Positions 33,051 to 41,011 of a stretch of DNA of 64,000 bases are shown in pieces. The first letter of the stretch is position 1. The number at the start of each line of letters is the position of its first letter. A program made the position numbers and the translations under genes. Origin of the DNA: Mucilaginibacter celer (GTDB lineage Bacteria; Bacteroidota; Bacteroidia; Sphingobacteriales; Sphingobacteriaceae); the NCBI RefSeq assembly GCF_003576455.2, contig NZ_CP032869.1:5766001-5830000 (forward strand), read 5' to 3'. The notes below the pieces were generated by a model. That model saw nothing but the letters and a program-made list of their open reading frames with translations, was not told the DNA's origin and made no database searches.

Positions 33051-34934
33051 ATGAATAAATTTCTCGCAGCCGCATTTTTTGTATGCTTTTCAGCATCAAT
33101 AACAATAGCCCAAACATCAAAAAACTATCATGTAAAATCTCCCGATGGCAAGATCGATCTGAGTATAACAACGGGCAGTAATATCCAATGGTGGGTAAAA
33201 CATGAGGATACAGAAATCATTACACCTGCGGCAATATCCTTAACGCTTCAAAGCGGCGAAGTATTGGGAAAACTACCAATTGTAAAAAGTGCCAAAACCT
33301 CAGTAAAAAACGAATACTTCAGCACCCCTATCTATAAAAAAGATAAGGTTCATGACCAATACAACCAGTTAACTATCAGTTTTAAAGGAGATTACAGTTT
33401 AATATTCAGGGCTTATGATGATGGTGTAGCCTATCGCTTCGTTACTCAAAAAAATGATGATATCACCATTACTAACGAAGAAGCTGGTTTTAATTTTAAG
33501 GCCGATGATAAAGCCTGGCTCCCCTTTGTAAACGATTATCGTAATAAAGATAAATGGACAACATCCTTCGAAGCATTATACGGTAACCTGAAACTATCCG
33601 AAGTTACCAAAGATAGTCTGGCTTTTTTACCGGTTTTAGTTGACGTGGGCAACGGTAAAAAAGCGGCTATCCTCGAGGCTGATCTGCAGGATTATCCGGG
33701 TATGTATTTAACCGGTGCAGGCCAAAGTTTACAGGGTGCATTTGCCAAATACCCTACTGTAGAAACCACCGGTGGATATGCCAATATGAACTATGTAGTT
33801 AACGGCCGTGCCGATTATATTGCCAAAACTTTGGGTACCCGAAGTTTTCCGTGGCGGGTTGTGGTTATCAGTACAAACGATAAACAACTGGCTAACAGTG
33901 ATATGGTTCAAAAATTGGCCGAACCACCCAGGGTTAAAGACCTGTCATGGATAAAACCGGGTAAAGTTGCCTGGGATTGGTGGAACAACTGGAATATTAC
34001 CCATGTTGATTTTAAGGCAGGCATCAACAACCCTACCTATAAATATTATATCGATTTTGCATCGGCCAATAAGGTGGAGTATGTAGTGCTTGACGAGGGC
34101 TGGTCGAACATTGTTGATCTGAACCAGATCTCGCCGGATATTAACCTGCCCGAACTGGTAGCTTATGCCAAACAGAAAAACGTAGGTCTTATTTTGTGGA
34201 CAAGCTGGTATGCCCTCACCCGCCAAACCGACGCGGCCATGGCCAAATTCTCTGCCATGGGGATCAAAGGTTTTAAGATAGATTTTATAGATCGCGATGA
34301 TCAGAAAATGGTTTCCTCCTTATATGAGATCGCCCAAAAAGCAGTCGATCATCATTTAATAGTTGATTATCACGGCATGTACAAACCAAGCGGTATTCAG
34401 CGCACTTTTCCAAATATTCTTAATTTTGAAGGAGTTAAAGGTTTGGAAAATGTAAAATGGGGCGTTAAGGATCATCCCGGTTATGATGTAAGCATCCCAT
34501 TTATCCGCATGTTATCCGGCCCTATGGATTATACGCCTGGTGCTATGCGCAATGCCAGCAAAGCCAATTTCCGCCCGGTAAATGGCAATCCTATGAGCCA
34601 GGGTACGCGCTGCCATCAGCTGGCCATGTACACCATATTTGAAGCTCCGCTGCAAATGATGGCAGATAACCCAACAGCGTACCAAAAAGAACAGGAAAGC
34701 ACAGATTTTATAGCCGCCGTGCCTACAACTTTTGATGAAACCGTGGCCTTAAGCGGGAAAGTTGGTGAGCACGTAGCCATCGCCCGCCGAAAAGGTTCCA
34801 CGTGGCACATTGGTGCTATGACCAATTGGGATGCGCGTGAATTGACTATCGATTTTTCCTTTTTAGGCGAGGGTACTTATAAAGCGGTGATTTTTGAAGA
34901 TGGTGTAAATGCGGATAGGGATGGTACTGACTAA
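33051..34934 (+). CDS. GH97-family glycoside hydrolase, shortened by an in-frame stop
   Basis: 627 residues with a signal peptide (MNKFLAAAFFVCFSASITIA). The N-terminal beta-sandwich, the barrel with VEYVVLDEGWSNIVDL and the IKGFKIDFIDRDDQ segment (candidate nucleophile D411) place it in GH97, in a branch with the Asp nucleophile of retaining enzymes. Substrates are alpha-linked sugars. The protein ends at DGTD followed by TAA, but the same frame continues for 31 residues (KRTVVNVSAKDKLNVKLASG, then GGWAARLEKVN) to a second stop at 35030. This is the normal end of the family, so one codon has become a stop. The enzyme may still fold. Confidence 0.9.
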   Translation: MNKFLAAAFFVCFSASITIAQTSKNYHVKSPDGKIDLSITTGSNIQWWVKHEDTEIITPAAISLTLQSGEVLGKLPIVKSAKTSVKNEYFSTPIYKKDKVHDQYNQLTISFKGDYSLIFRAYDDGVAYRFVTQKNDDITITNEEAGFNFKADDKAWLPFVNDYRNKDKWTTSFEALYGNLKLSEVTKDSLAFLPVLVDVGNGKKAAILEADLQDYPGMYLTGAGQSLQGAFAKYPTVETTGGYANMNYVVNGRADYIAKTLGTRSFPWRVVVISTNDKQLANSDMVQKLAEPPRVKDLSWIKPGKVAWDWWNNWNITHVDFKAGINNPTYKYYIDFASANKVEYVVLDEGWSNIVDLNQISPDINLPELVAYAKQKNVGLILWTSWYALTRQTDAAMAKFSAMGIKGFKIDFIDRDDQKMVSSLYEIAQKAVDHHLIVDYHGMYKPSGIQRTFPNILNFEGVKGLENVKWGVKDHPGYDVSIPFIRMLSGPMDYTPGAMRNASKANFRPVNGNPMSQGTRCHQLAMYTIFEAPLQMMADNPTAYQKEQESTDFIAAVPTTFDETVALSGKVGEHVAIARRKGSTWHIGAMTNWDARELTIDFSFLGEGTYKAVIFEDGVNADRDGTD

Positions 34935-35030
34935 AAACGTACAGTGGTTAATGTTTCTGCTAAAGATAAGTTGAATGTTAAGTTAGCTTCGGGCGGAGGT
35001 TGGGCTGCAAGGTTGGAGAAGGTGAATTAA
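34935..35030 (+). pseudogene. Cut-off C-terminal strand of the GH97 protein
   Basis: The 31 codons after the stop at 34932-34934 are in the same frame and read as the last two strands of the GH97 C-terminal sandwich (TVVNVSAKDKLNVKLASGGG). They have no start codon of their own. They would only be made by readthrough. Confidence 0.75.
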
Positions 35031-35070
35031 TTCTCTTTTTTTTTTGAGATAATTACAAGGGCCTCCGTCA

Positions 35071-35164
35071 CGTCATTGCGAGGTACGAAGCGATCCCCGA
35101 CTGTACAGGGCGGACTTCATTGTCTCTCTGTATATTGGGGATTGCTTCGTACCTCGCAATGACG
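35071..35164. repeat. REP-like palindrome, family 1 (copy b)
   Basis: Begins CGTCATTGCGAGGTACGAAG and ends with its complement, with arms of about 28 bases and one mismatch. The centre contains CTGTACAGGGCGGACTT, related to the centre of the copy at 45321. It lies between the GH97 gene and the convergent mlaD gene. Confidence 0.9.
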
Positions 35165-35195
35165 ATTTTATTATAAAATACTAACTATCAATTAC

Positions 35196-36026
35196 TTAAT
35201 TATTATCCTTCTGCTTATCAGCCGCTTCCTTAGCGGCTTTTTCTTTTTGCTTTTGCGCCTCCTTTGCTGATTTCTCCTTATCCTCCTGGATCTTTTCTTG
35301 TGCCTTGCGGATACTATCCTGGCGCTTTTGCTCCATTTTCTTTTTCTTATTAAAGAAACCTCTCAGCAAAAAGTTATGTTGGGCGGCGGTAAGGTCTTCG
35401 TTTAGGGTGTTGGTGGTTTTATGAACGGTTTTGATGGTTGTTTGGGCCTGTTTTACAGTGCCTTCCAAATCGCGCGCCATTTTATCGCTGTTAAGTAAAC
35501 GGCCTATGCTGCCTTTGCCATTGTTGATCTTGGCCACTATGCCGGTAAGATTGGTAGTAAGCGCCTCGGCATTATCAGCAACGCGGGTAAGTTTATTGAT
35601 GATCTTATCCACATCAACCGGGTTTATCGAACTTAATCGGCCGCCATCTTCAATCTCTTCATGACTTACTATACCTCCCGGTGCTATCACCACCAGCTTA
35701 TCCCCCATCAAACCATCGCTGCCAATGCTCAGCTTCGAATCCTTTTTGATGAATTTTTTTACGCTTTTATTTAAAGTAAGATCAACACGTACCGAGCTAT
35801 CCGTTACAATATTGATAGATTGTACCACGCCTACATTAATGCCCGCGAAGCGTACATTATTGCCCACCTGCAGGCCGCTTACATTTTTAAATCGCCCGTA
35901 CACATGGAACGTTGAGTTAAACAGACTTTTTTGGTTGCCTATTAAAAATATGGCCACTAACAGCACTGCCAACCCTAAAAAGGTGAACAGACCGATTTTT
36001 ATTTTTTGGGATGATGTGGTTTTCAT
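35196..36026 (-). CDS. MlaD-type MCE lipid-transport protein
   Basis: 276 residues. An N-terminal membrane helix (IGLFTFLGLAVLLVAIFLIG) is followed by one MCE domain (about 38-115; FKNVSGLQVGNNVRFAGINV). The C-terminal third is a highly charged helix (KKKKMEQKRQDSIRKAQEKI). In the Mla system, MlaD is the periplasmic ring that passes phospholipids between membranes. Its ATG overlaps the ATPase gene's stop by four bases; the operon order is permease, ATPase, MCE protein. Confidence 0.9.
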   Translation of the reverse strand: MKTTSSQKIKIGLFTFLGLAVLLVAIFLIGNQKSLFNSTFHVYGRFKNVSGLQVGNNVRFAGINVGVVQSINIVTDSSVRVDLTLNKSVKKFIKKDSKLSIGSDGLMGDKLVVIAPGGIVSHEEIEDGGRLSSINPVDVDKIINKLTRVADNAEALTTNLTGIVAKINNGKGSIGRLLNSDKMARDLEGTVKQAQTTIKTVHKTTNTLNEDLTAAQHNFLLRGFFNKKKKMEQKRQDSIRKAQEKIQEDKEKSAKEAQKQKEKAAKEAADKQKDNN

Positions 36027-36814
36027 GATGGTTGGTTAAAAAATGATCTGACCATTTCGTTGTCTGATTTTTCGAGCTCTTTATATGAGCCCTCGGCTAT
36101 ATATTCTCCCTCGTTCATTACCAGGATCCGGTCGGCAGTGATGCGGGCGCATTCCATATCATGAGTGATAATGATGGATGATATTTCGTATTTGCGTTGC
36201 AGGCGGTTGATGAGTTCGCTGATCTCGCGCGAGGTGATAGGATCCAGACCGGTGGTAGGCTCATCGTACAACATAATTTCGGGGTTAACTATCAGCGTAC
36301 GGGCCAGGCCTACCCTTTTGCGCATCCCGCCGGATAGATCGGAAGGCATTTTATCAATGGCATCTAACAGGCCAACGGCGTCCAATACACCTTCTACCTT
36401 TTTGGTAATCTCTTTCTGATCTTTCAATTTCAAAACCCTTGTTAGCGGAAATTCGAGGTTATCCCTCACGGTCATCGAATCGTACAGCGCCCCTCCCTGA
36501 AAAAGAAAACCTATCTTCATCCTCAACTGCTTCAACTCATCATCGTTCAGCGCGGTTACATCCTCGCCAAAAACCTCTAACTTACCGGCATCCGGCGTAA
36601 GCATCCCTACAACACATTGTATAGTAACCGATTTACCCTGGCCCGATTTTCCAAGTACCACAATGTTCTCCCCCTTCTTTAAATCGAAAGAAATATTTTT
36701 AAGTACCTGCTTTTTACCAAATGATTTTTTGATGCCTTTGGCATGGATTACTACTTCCTGTTTGGTTTCAGGAGTTTCTTTTTTTGGTTCGATATGTTCG
36801 TCTGCCTTTTTCAT
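36023..36814 (-). CDS. MlaF-type ABC transporter ATP-binding protein
   Basis: 263 residues with Walker A (GKSGQGKSV), the Q-loop FLFQGGALYDSMTVRDNLEF, the signature LSGGMRKRVGLA and Walker B (IMLYDEPTTGLD). The GALYDSMTVRDN block is typical of MlaF. It has a short N-terminal extension (EPKKETPETKQEVV). It energises the phospholipid transporter with the permease encoded one base upstream and the MCE protein downstream. Confidence 0.93.
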   Translation of the reverse strand: MKKADEHIEPKKETPETKQEVVIHAKGIKKSFGKKQVLKNISFDLKKGENIVVLGKSGQGKSVTIQCVVGMLTPDAGKLEVFGEDVTALNDDELKQLRMKIGFLFQGGALYDSMTVRDNLEFPLTRVLKLKDQKEITKKVEGVLDAVGLLDAIDKMPSDLSGGMRKRVGLARTLIVNPEIMLYDEPTTGLDPITSREISELINRLQRKYEISSIIITHDMECARITADRILVMNEGEYIAEGSYKELEKSDNEMVRSFFNQPS

Positions 36815-36815
36815 C

Positions 36816-37595
36816 TTATTTATAGAATAGCAAACTGGTTATCTGAACAGCAATGGCATCAATAATAAAGATCCATAACGAAGCCGTTACCACCGCCGAA
36901 TTAGCGGCAATACCTACACTCTCGGTACCTTTATTGGAATGGTATCCTTTATAACATCCCACAAACCCCACCGCGAAGCCAAACAGCACAGTTTTAACTA
37001 CAGCTGGCAGCAGATCAGTAAAATCCAACGAAGCGATACATTTATTAAAATAAAGGGAGAAGCTGATACTATCCGTAAAATTCAAAGCCAGGAAACCACC
37101 GAAAAGACCAATAGCATCACCAATAATAGCCAGCAAGGGTATCATAAAACTGGTAGCCAGTACACGAGTAACAACCAGGTATTGCACCGGGTTGGCACCC
37201 GATACCTCCATGGCATCAATCTGCTCGGTAACCTTCATACTACCCAGCTCGGCACCTATGCTTGAGGCTATTTTGCCTGCACAAATGATGGCCGTAATTA
37301 CAGGCCCTATCTCACGCACCAGGGCCACAGAAAGTGTTTTAGGCAACATCGCCTCGGCCCCCAGATCAACCAGCGAAGGGCGTAACTGCAAAATAAGCAC
37401 CAGGCCCATAATAAATGAGGTAATGCCAACCAGCATCATAGATCGGTAACCTATCTCGTAGCACTGCCTCACAAATTCCGACCATTCAAAGCCGCCGGTA
37501 AATATGTTGCGGAAAAATCGCAAAAAGAACAGCACATAGTCGCCTATGCCTTCCATCCATTTCCGCCACCCGCTTAGTTCCTGTTGTGCTTCCAT
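36816..37595 (-). CDS. MlaE-type ABC transporter permease
   Basis: 259 residues with five to six membrane helices. Conserved MlaE blocks are visible: LVREIGPVITAIICAGKIAS, then GAELGSMKVTEQIDAMEVSG, and the closing GYHSNKGTESVGIAANSAVV. This is the membrane core of the phospholipid transporter and the first gene of the three-gene operon. No MlaB or MlaC gene is next to it, which is common outside Proteobacteria. Confidence 0.93.
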   Translation of the reverse strand: MEAQQELSGWRKWMEGIGDYVLFFLRFFRNIFTGGFEWSEFVRQCYEIGYRSMMLVGITSFIMGLVLILQLRPSLVDLGAEAMLPKTLSVALVREIGPVITAIICAGKIASSIGAELGSMKVTEQIDAMEVSGANPVQYLVVTRVLATSFMIPLLAIIGDAIGLFGGFLALNFTDSISFSLYFNKCIASLDFTDLLPAVVKTVLFGFAVGFVGCYKGYHSNKGTESVGIAANSAVVTASLWIFIIDAIAVQITSLLFYK

Positions 37596-37824
37596 TTTTT
37601 GATCTTAAATAATTGTTAATTACAACAAAATAAAGTTCAATTGTTTTTGAACTTTCAATAAAATTCACTTAACTGGTATCAAGTAGTGCTGATTACGACA
37701 GGGGTACGTCAATGATCAGGAAAGGGAGATGGCTCTTCGGTTATAATTGTAAGTGAACTTGTAAGGTAAACACATGGTATTTATCTTTTGTTTTATGTAT
37801 GGTAAGTGGTTGGGTCTCCAGGAA

Positions 37825-37901
37825 GTGAATGGTGAATAGTTGATTGAGTGAGTGGTTAGAAATTCACTCCAAAACAACTACTCACCTAATCAACCACTCA
37901 C
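37825..37901. repeat. Inverted repeat related to the unit at 15181-15310
   Basis: The complement of 37878-37901 reads GTGAGTGGTTGATTAGGTGA plus four more bases and matches 15181-15204 with few changes. The left part (37825-37858) is built of the same words. It lies in the 380-base gap between mlaE and the epimerase-like gene; the rest of that gap shows no open frame. Confidence 0.65.
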
Positions 37902-37974
37902 TAAAAAGCACGTTACAACATGTAATAAAATCGACAATATAATAATGCGTATTTTTGCAAAAAATCAATAAGTA

Positions 37975-38631
37975 ATGGCCAAAAAAGCTATTGTAGCAGG
38001 CGCGAGCGGACTTATTGGCAGTCATCTCCTGCAAATTTTATTAACACAAGCCTATTATGACGAAGTATTGATCCTGGTAAGAAAAGAGTTACCAATCGAA
38101 CATCATAAATTAAAGCAGCTTGTGGTAGATTTTGATCAACTCACATCCTATTTGGAAGAGTTGAAAGGCGACGCTGTGTTTTGTTGCCTGGGGTCGACCA
38201 AAAAGAAAACCCCGGATTTGAGTGTCTATTACAAAATAGACCATGATTATGCTGTGCAGTTAGCACAATTAGCCTTACAAAATGGCGTTAAACAATATCA
38301 TCTGGTATCGTCTATAGGCGCTAATATTAACGGAGGCAATTTTTATACTAAAACCAAAGGCCAAACCGAAGCGGATATTACAGCTATAGGTTTGCCAACA
38401 CTGCATATTTATCGCCCTTCAGCCTTAACCGGCGACAGGAACGAAAAAAGGCCCATGGAAAAAGTAGTAGCTGTTATCATGAGCCTGATCAATCCGCTGT
38501 TTGTTGGGCGATACAAAAAATACCGCAGCATTGAGGGCGCTACTGTTGCCATGGCCATGTATAAACAATCAATAAAAAACGCGACTGGTGTATTTATACA
38601 CGAGTCGGATAAAATAGAACAAATATCGTGA
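37975..38631 (+). CDS. NAD(P)-binding short-chain epimerase-like protein
   Basis: 218 residues with an N-terminal Rossmann motif (VAGASGLIGSHLL) and YKIDHDYAVQLAQLALQNGV, then HLVSSIGANINGGNFYTKTK with a Tyr-x-x-x-Lys-like pair. The family includes yeast and human TIP30-like oxidoreductases. The exact substrate is unknown. Its stop TGA (38629-38631) overlaps the GTG start of the ABC-F gene, so the two are translated as a unit. Confidence 0.85.
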   Translation: MAKKAIVAGASGLIGSHLLQILLTQAYYDEVLILVRKELPIEHHKLKQLVVDFDQLTSYLEELKGDAVFCCLGSTKKKTPDLSVYYKIDHDYAVQLAQLALQNGVKQYHLVSSIGANINGGNFYTKTKGQTEADITAIGLPTLHIYRPSALTGDRNEKRPMEKVVAVIMSLINPLFVGRYKKYRSIEGATVAMAMYKQSIKNATGVFIHESDKIEQIS

Positions 38632-40493
38632 GTACTTATCTATCCGCCGAGAACCTTGGCCATCAATTTCATGACAACTGGTTATTTAAAAATGTAACCA
38701 TAGGTATTAACCGCGGCCGCAAGGTTGCACTGGTAGGCGTTAACGGTGCCGGCAAATCAACCCTGTTAAAAATACTTGGCGGTACTATTAAACCTACCGA
38801 AGGTAAAGTAGTGCAGGCCCGCGATTTAAATATGGGCTACCTGGAGCAGGATCCAAATTTTAAAAACGCGGTTACCATCAGTGATTATATTTTTCATGCA
38901 GATGACGTGCAGCAGCAACTTATCCGCAGGTATGAGGAATTGATGGAAAATGAGCCGGACAATGCCAAAGCCATCGAGAAAGTGATGGAAGAAATGAGCG
39001 AGGTTGATGCCTGGGAGTATGAGTACAAGATCAAAACTATTTTAGGCCGGTTAGATATCCATCATCTAAATCAAAAGATCACTACCCTATCGGGCGGTCA
39101 AAAGAAACGTTTGGCATTAGCCAAACTGCTTATTGAAGATCCGGAAGTTTATATACTGGATGAGCCTACCAACCACTTGGATATTGATACGATAGAATGG
39201 TTGGAGAAACTATTAACCGAAGGCAATAAAACCATATTAATGGTTACGCACGACAGGTATTTCCTGGACAATGTATGTAACGAGATATTGGAGATAGACC
39301 GTGGCAAAATACAACCCTACAATGGCAGCTACGGGTATTACCTTGAAAAGAAAGCCGAGCGTGAAGCAGCAGACGAAGCAGCATTTCAGAAAAACTCTAA
39401 CCTGTTAAGGAAAGAGCTGGAATGGATGCGCCGCCAACCTCAGGCCCGTGGCACCAAATCAAAAGCACGTATTGATGCCTATTACGAACTGGAAGAGAAA
39501 ACCAAAAATGGTGGCCCCCGCGATAAGGTAGAGCTAAGCGTTAAAACAGCACGCCAGGGAAATAAAATTATGGAGATGGATAATCTCTATAAATCATTTA
39601 ATGGCAATACCTACATCAATAACTTCAGCTATACGTTTAAAAGAGGTGATAGGATTGGCTTGGCGGGCCGTAATGGTAGTGGCAAATCAACCTTATTAAA
39701 TATCATTACAGGCAGTTTACAGCCCGATGCCGGTACTGTAGTAAAAGGAGAAACAACCGTAATAGGTTACTTTCACCAGGCAGGTATTACATTTAAAGAG
39801 GATGAACGTGTAATAGATATTGTAAAAAATGTAGCAGAGTTTATTACTATGGCCGATGGTAAAACCATCTCGGCCTCTGCCCTGCTTACCTTGTTCCTCT
39901 TCCCTCCTGCCAAGCAATACGGCTTTATATCAAAGCTAAGCGGTGGCGAAAAGAAACGTTTACAGTTAATGAGCATCCTGATGAAGAACCCCAACTTCCT
40001 GATTCTGGATGAGCCTACCAACGATTTGGACATTGATACCTTAAACGTACTGGAAGAGTTTTTAACCAACTATGGCGGCGTATTGATGATGGTATCGCAC
40101 GATAGGTATTTACTGGATAAGCTAACCGACCAGCTATTCATTATGGAAGAGAAAGGCCATGTACGCATATTCAATGGCAACTATTCATCCTACCGTTTAG
40201 AACTGGAAGAAGCAAAACAACAAGCTAAAAAGCCTGCGCCGGTAGCACAGCAAGCTACTCCTACCGCCAAGAAAAGCAAACTAAGCTACAAAGAAGCTAA
40301 AGAACTGGAAGGCATAGAAGGCGAGATCAGCGCTATTGAAGCTAATATCAAAGATAAAAACGACCAACTAAATGCTTCAGGTATCGACCCTAAAAAGCTG
40401 GATGAACTATTAAAGCAGATAGAAGTTTTAAACAGCCAACTGGATGACAAAACTGCCCGTTGGATGGAACTAACCGAGCTAAACGAAGGATAA
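38628..40493 (+). CDS. ABC-F family ATPase (Uup/EttA type)
   Basis: 621 residues with two ATP-binding domains and no membrane part. The first has GVNGAGKSTLLKILGG and LSGGQKKRLALAKLL, the second GRNGSGKSTLLNIITG and LSGGEKKRLQLMSIL. The interdomain linker contains RRQPQARGTKSKARIDAYYE, typical of Uup-like proteins. The C-terminus is a coiled coil (IDPKKLDELLKQIEVLNSQL). It starts with GTG. ABC-F proteins act on ribosomes; a resistance role is not implied. Confidence 0.93.
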   Translation: MSTYLSAENLGHQFHDNWLFKNVTIGINRGRKVALVGVNGAGKSTLLKILGGTIKPTEGKVVQARDLNMGYLEQDPNFKNAVTISDYIFHADDVQQQLIRRYEELMENEPDNAKAIEKVMEEMSEVDAWEYEYKIKTILGRLDIHHLNQKITTLSGGQKKRLALAKLLIEDPEVYILDEPTNHLDIDTIEWLEKLLTEGNKTILMVTHDRYFLDNVCNEILEIDRGKIQPYNGSYGYYLEKKAEREAADEAAFQKNSNLLRKELEWMRRQPQARGTKSKARIDAYYELEEKTKNGGPRDKVELSVKTARQGNKIMEMDNLYKSFNGNTYINNFSYTFKRGDRIGLAGRNGSGKSTLLNIITGSLQPDAGTVVKGETTVIGYFHQAGITFKEDERVIDIVKNVAEFITMADGKTISASALLTLFLFPPAKQYGFISKLSGGEKKRLQLMSILMKNPNFLILDEPTNDLDIDTLNVLEEFLTNYGGVLMMVSHDRYLLDKLTDQLFIMEEKGHVRIFNGNYSSYRLELEEAKQQAKKPAPVAQQATPTAKKSKLSYKEAKELEGIEGEISAIEANIKDKNDQLNASGIDPKKLDELLKQIEVLNSQLDDKTARWMELTELNEG

Positions 40494-40738
40494 TGAAAAC
40501 ATCAGATATTATAGCATCAGCAGGTGTTATCATCCTTTTGATAGCCTTTTTATTGAATTTAACCAATAAACTATCGGCTCAAAACAAAGCTTACAGCCTC
40601 ATGAACTTTATAGGTGCAGGCACATGCTGCTATGCATCGTTCATGGTAAACTTCTACCCTTTTGTGGTATTGGAAGGCGTGTGGGCATTTGTAGCTTTAA
40701 TATCATTATTCAGGGTTCCACGTGGAACATCTGTTTAA
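40493..40738 (+). CDS. Small CBU_0592-like membrane protein
   Basis: 81 residues starting MKTSDIIASAGVIILLIAFL with the ATG overlapping the ABC-F stop (TAATG). Three hydrophobic segments are visible: the N-terminal one, NFIGAGTCCYASFMV and FVVLEGVWAFVALISLF. The plan matches the small CBU_0592 membrane family of unknown function. Its last codons (VPRGTSV) contain the first of three parS-like palindromes, so a DNA signal lies inside the coding end. Confidence 0.8.
   Translation: MKTSDIIASAGVIILLIAFLLNLTNKLSAQNKAYSLMNFIGAGTCCYASFMVNFYPFVVLEGVWAFVALISLFRVPRGTSV
40715..40728. promoter_or_regulatory. parS-like palindrome 1 (GTTCCACGTGGAAC)
   Basis: A perfect 14-base palindrome that fits the ParB-binding consensus GTTnCACGTGnAAC. 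It lies within the last codons of the small membrane protein gene. Two more identical cores follow within 200 bases. Confidence 0.75.
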
Positions 40739-40827
40739 TTGGGGTAATTTTGTGAATTAAGTCTGAAGTTCTAAGTAGAGAGTCAACAGTCACTTTAGTA
40801 AAACTATCAGATCAATATAAAGCAAAA

Positions 40828-40841
40828 GTTCCACGTGGAAC
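40828..40841. promoter_or_regulatory. parS-like palindrome 2
   Basis: GTTCCACGTGGAAC again, here extended by AAAA and TTTT on the two sides (40824-40845), giving a 22-base perfect palindrome. Confidence 0.75.
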
Positions 40842-40910
40842 TTTTAAAAACTAAGCTTCTAAGCTTATTTATATAAAGCTTAAAACTCGCTACTGAGAAT
40901 TTAAAATAAC

Positions 40911-40924
40911 GTTCCACGTGGAAC
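40911..40924. promoter_or_regulatory. parS-like palindrome 3
   Basis: The third copy of GTTCCACGTGGAAC, 88 bases before mnmG. The distances between the three sites are 113 and 83 bases from start to start. Confidence 0.75.
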
Positions 40925-40999
40925 AAGTCTTTAATAAACGTATTAACAAGCCTACTTCAGACTTAAAACTTACGACTTAAGACTTACCAAAAGTGGAAC

Positions 41000-41007
41000 A
41001 AGGAGGA
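41000..41007 (+). promoter_or_regulatory. Shine-Dalgarno sequence of mnmG
   Basis: AAGGAGGA lies four bases before the ATG at 41012 and fixes the start. Such sites are rare in this window. Confidence 0.75.
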
Positions 41008-41011
41008 TAAA

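Larger units (their letters stand above)
40739..41011. other. AT-rich gap before mnmG with two parS-like sites
   Basis: The gap is rich in A and T and carries AAGCTT words repeated three times (about 40853-40882) as well as two palindromes GTTCCACGTGGAAC. There is no open frame. A good Shine-Dalgarno sequence ends it. The combination fits a chromosome-organising site near a replication origin more than a plain promoter region. Confidence 0.55.
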
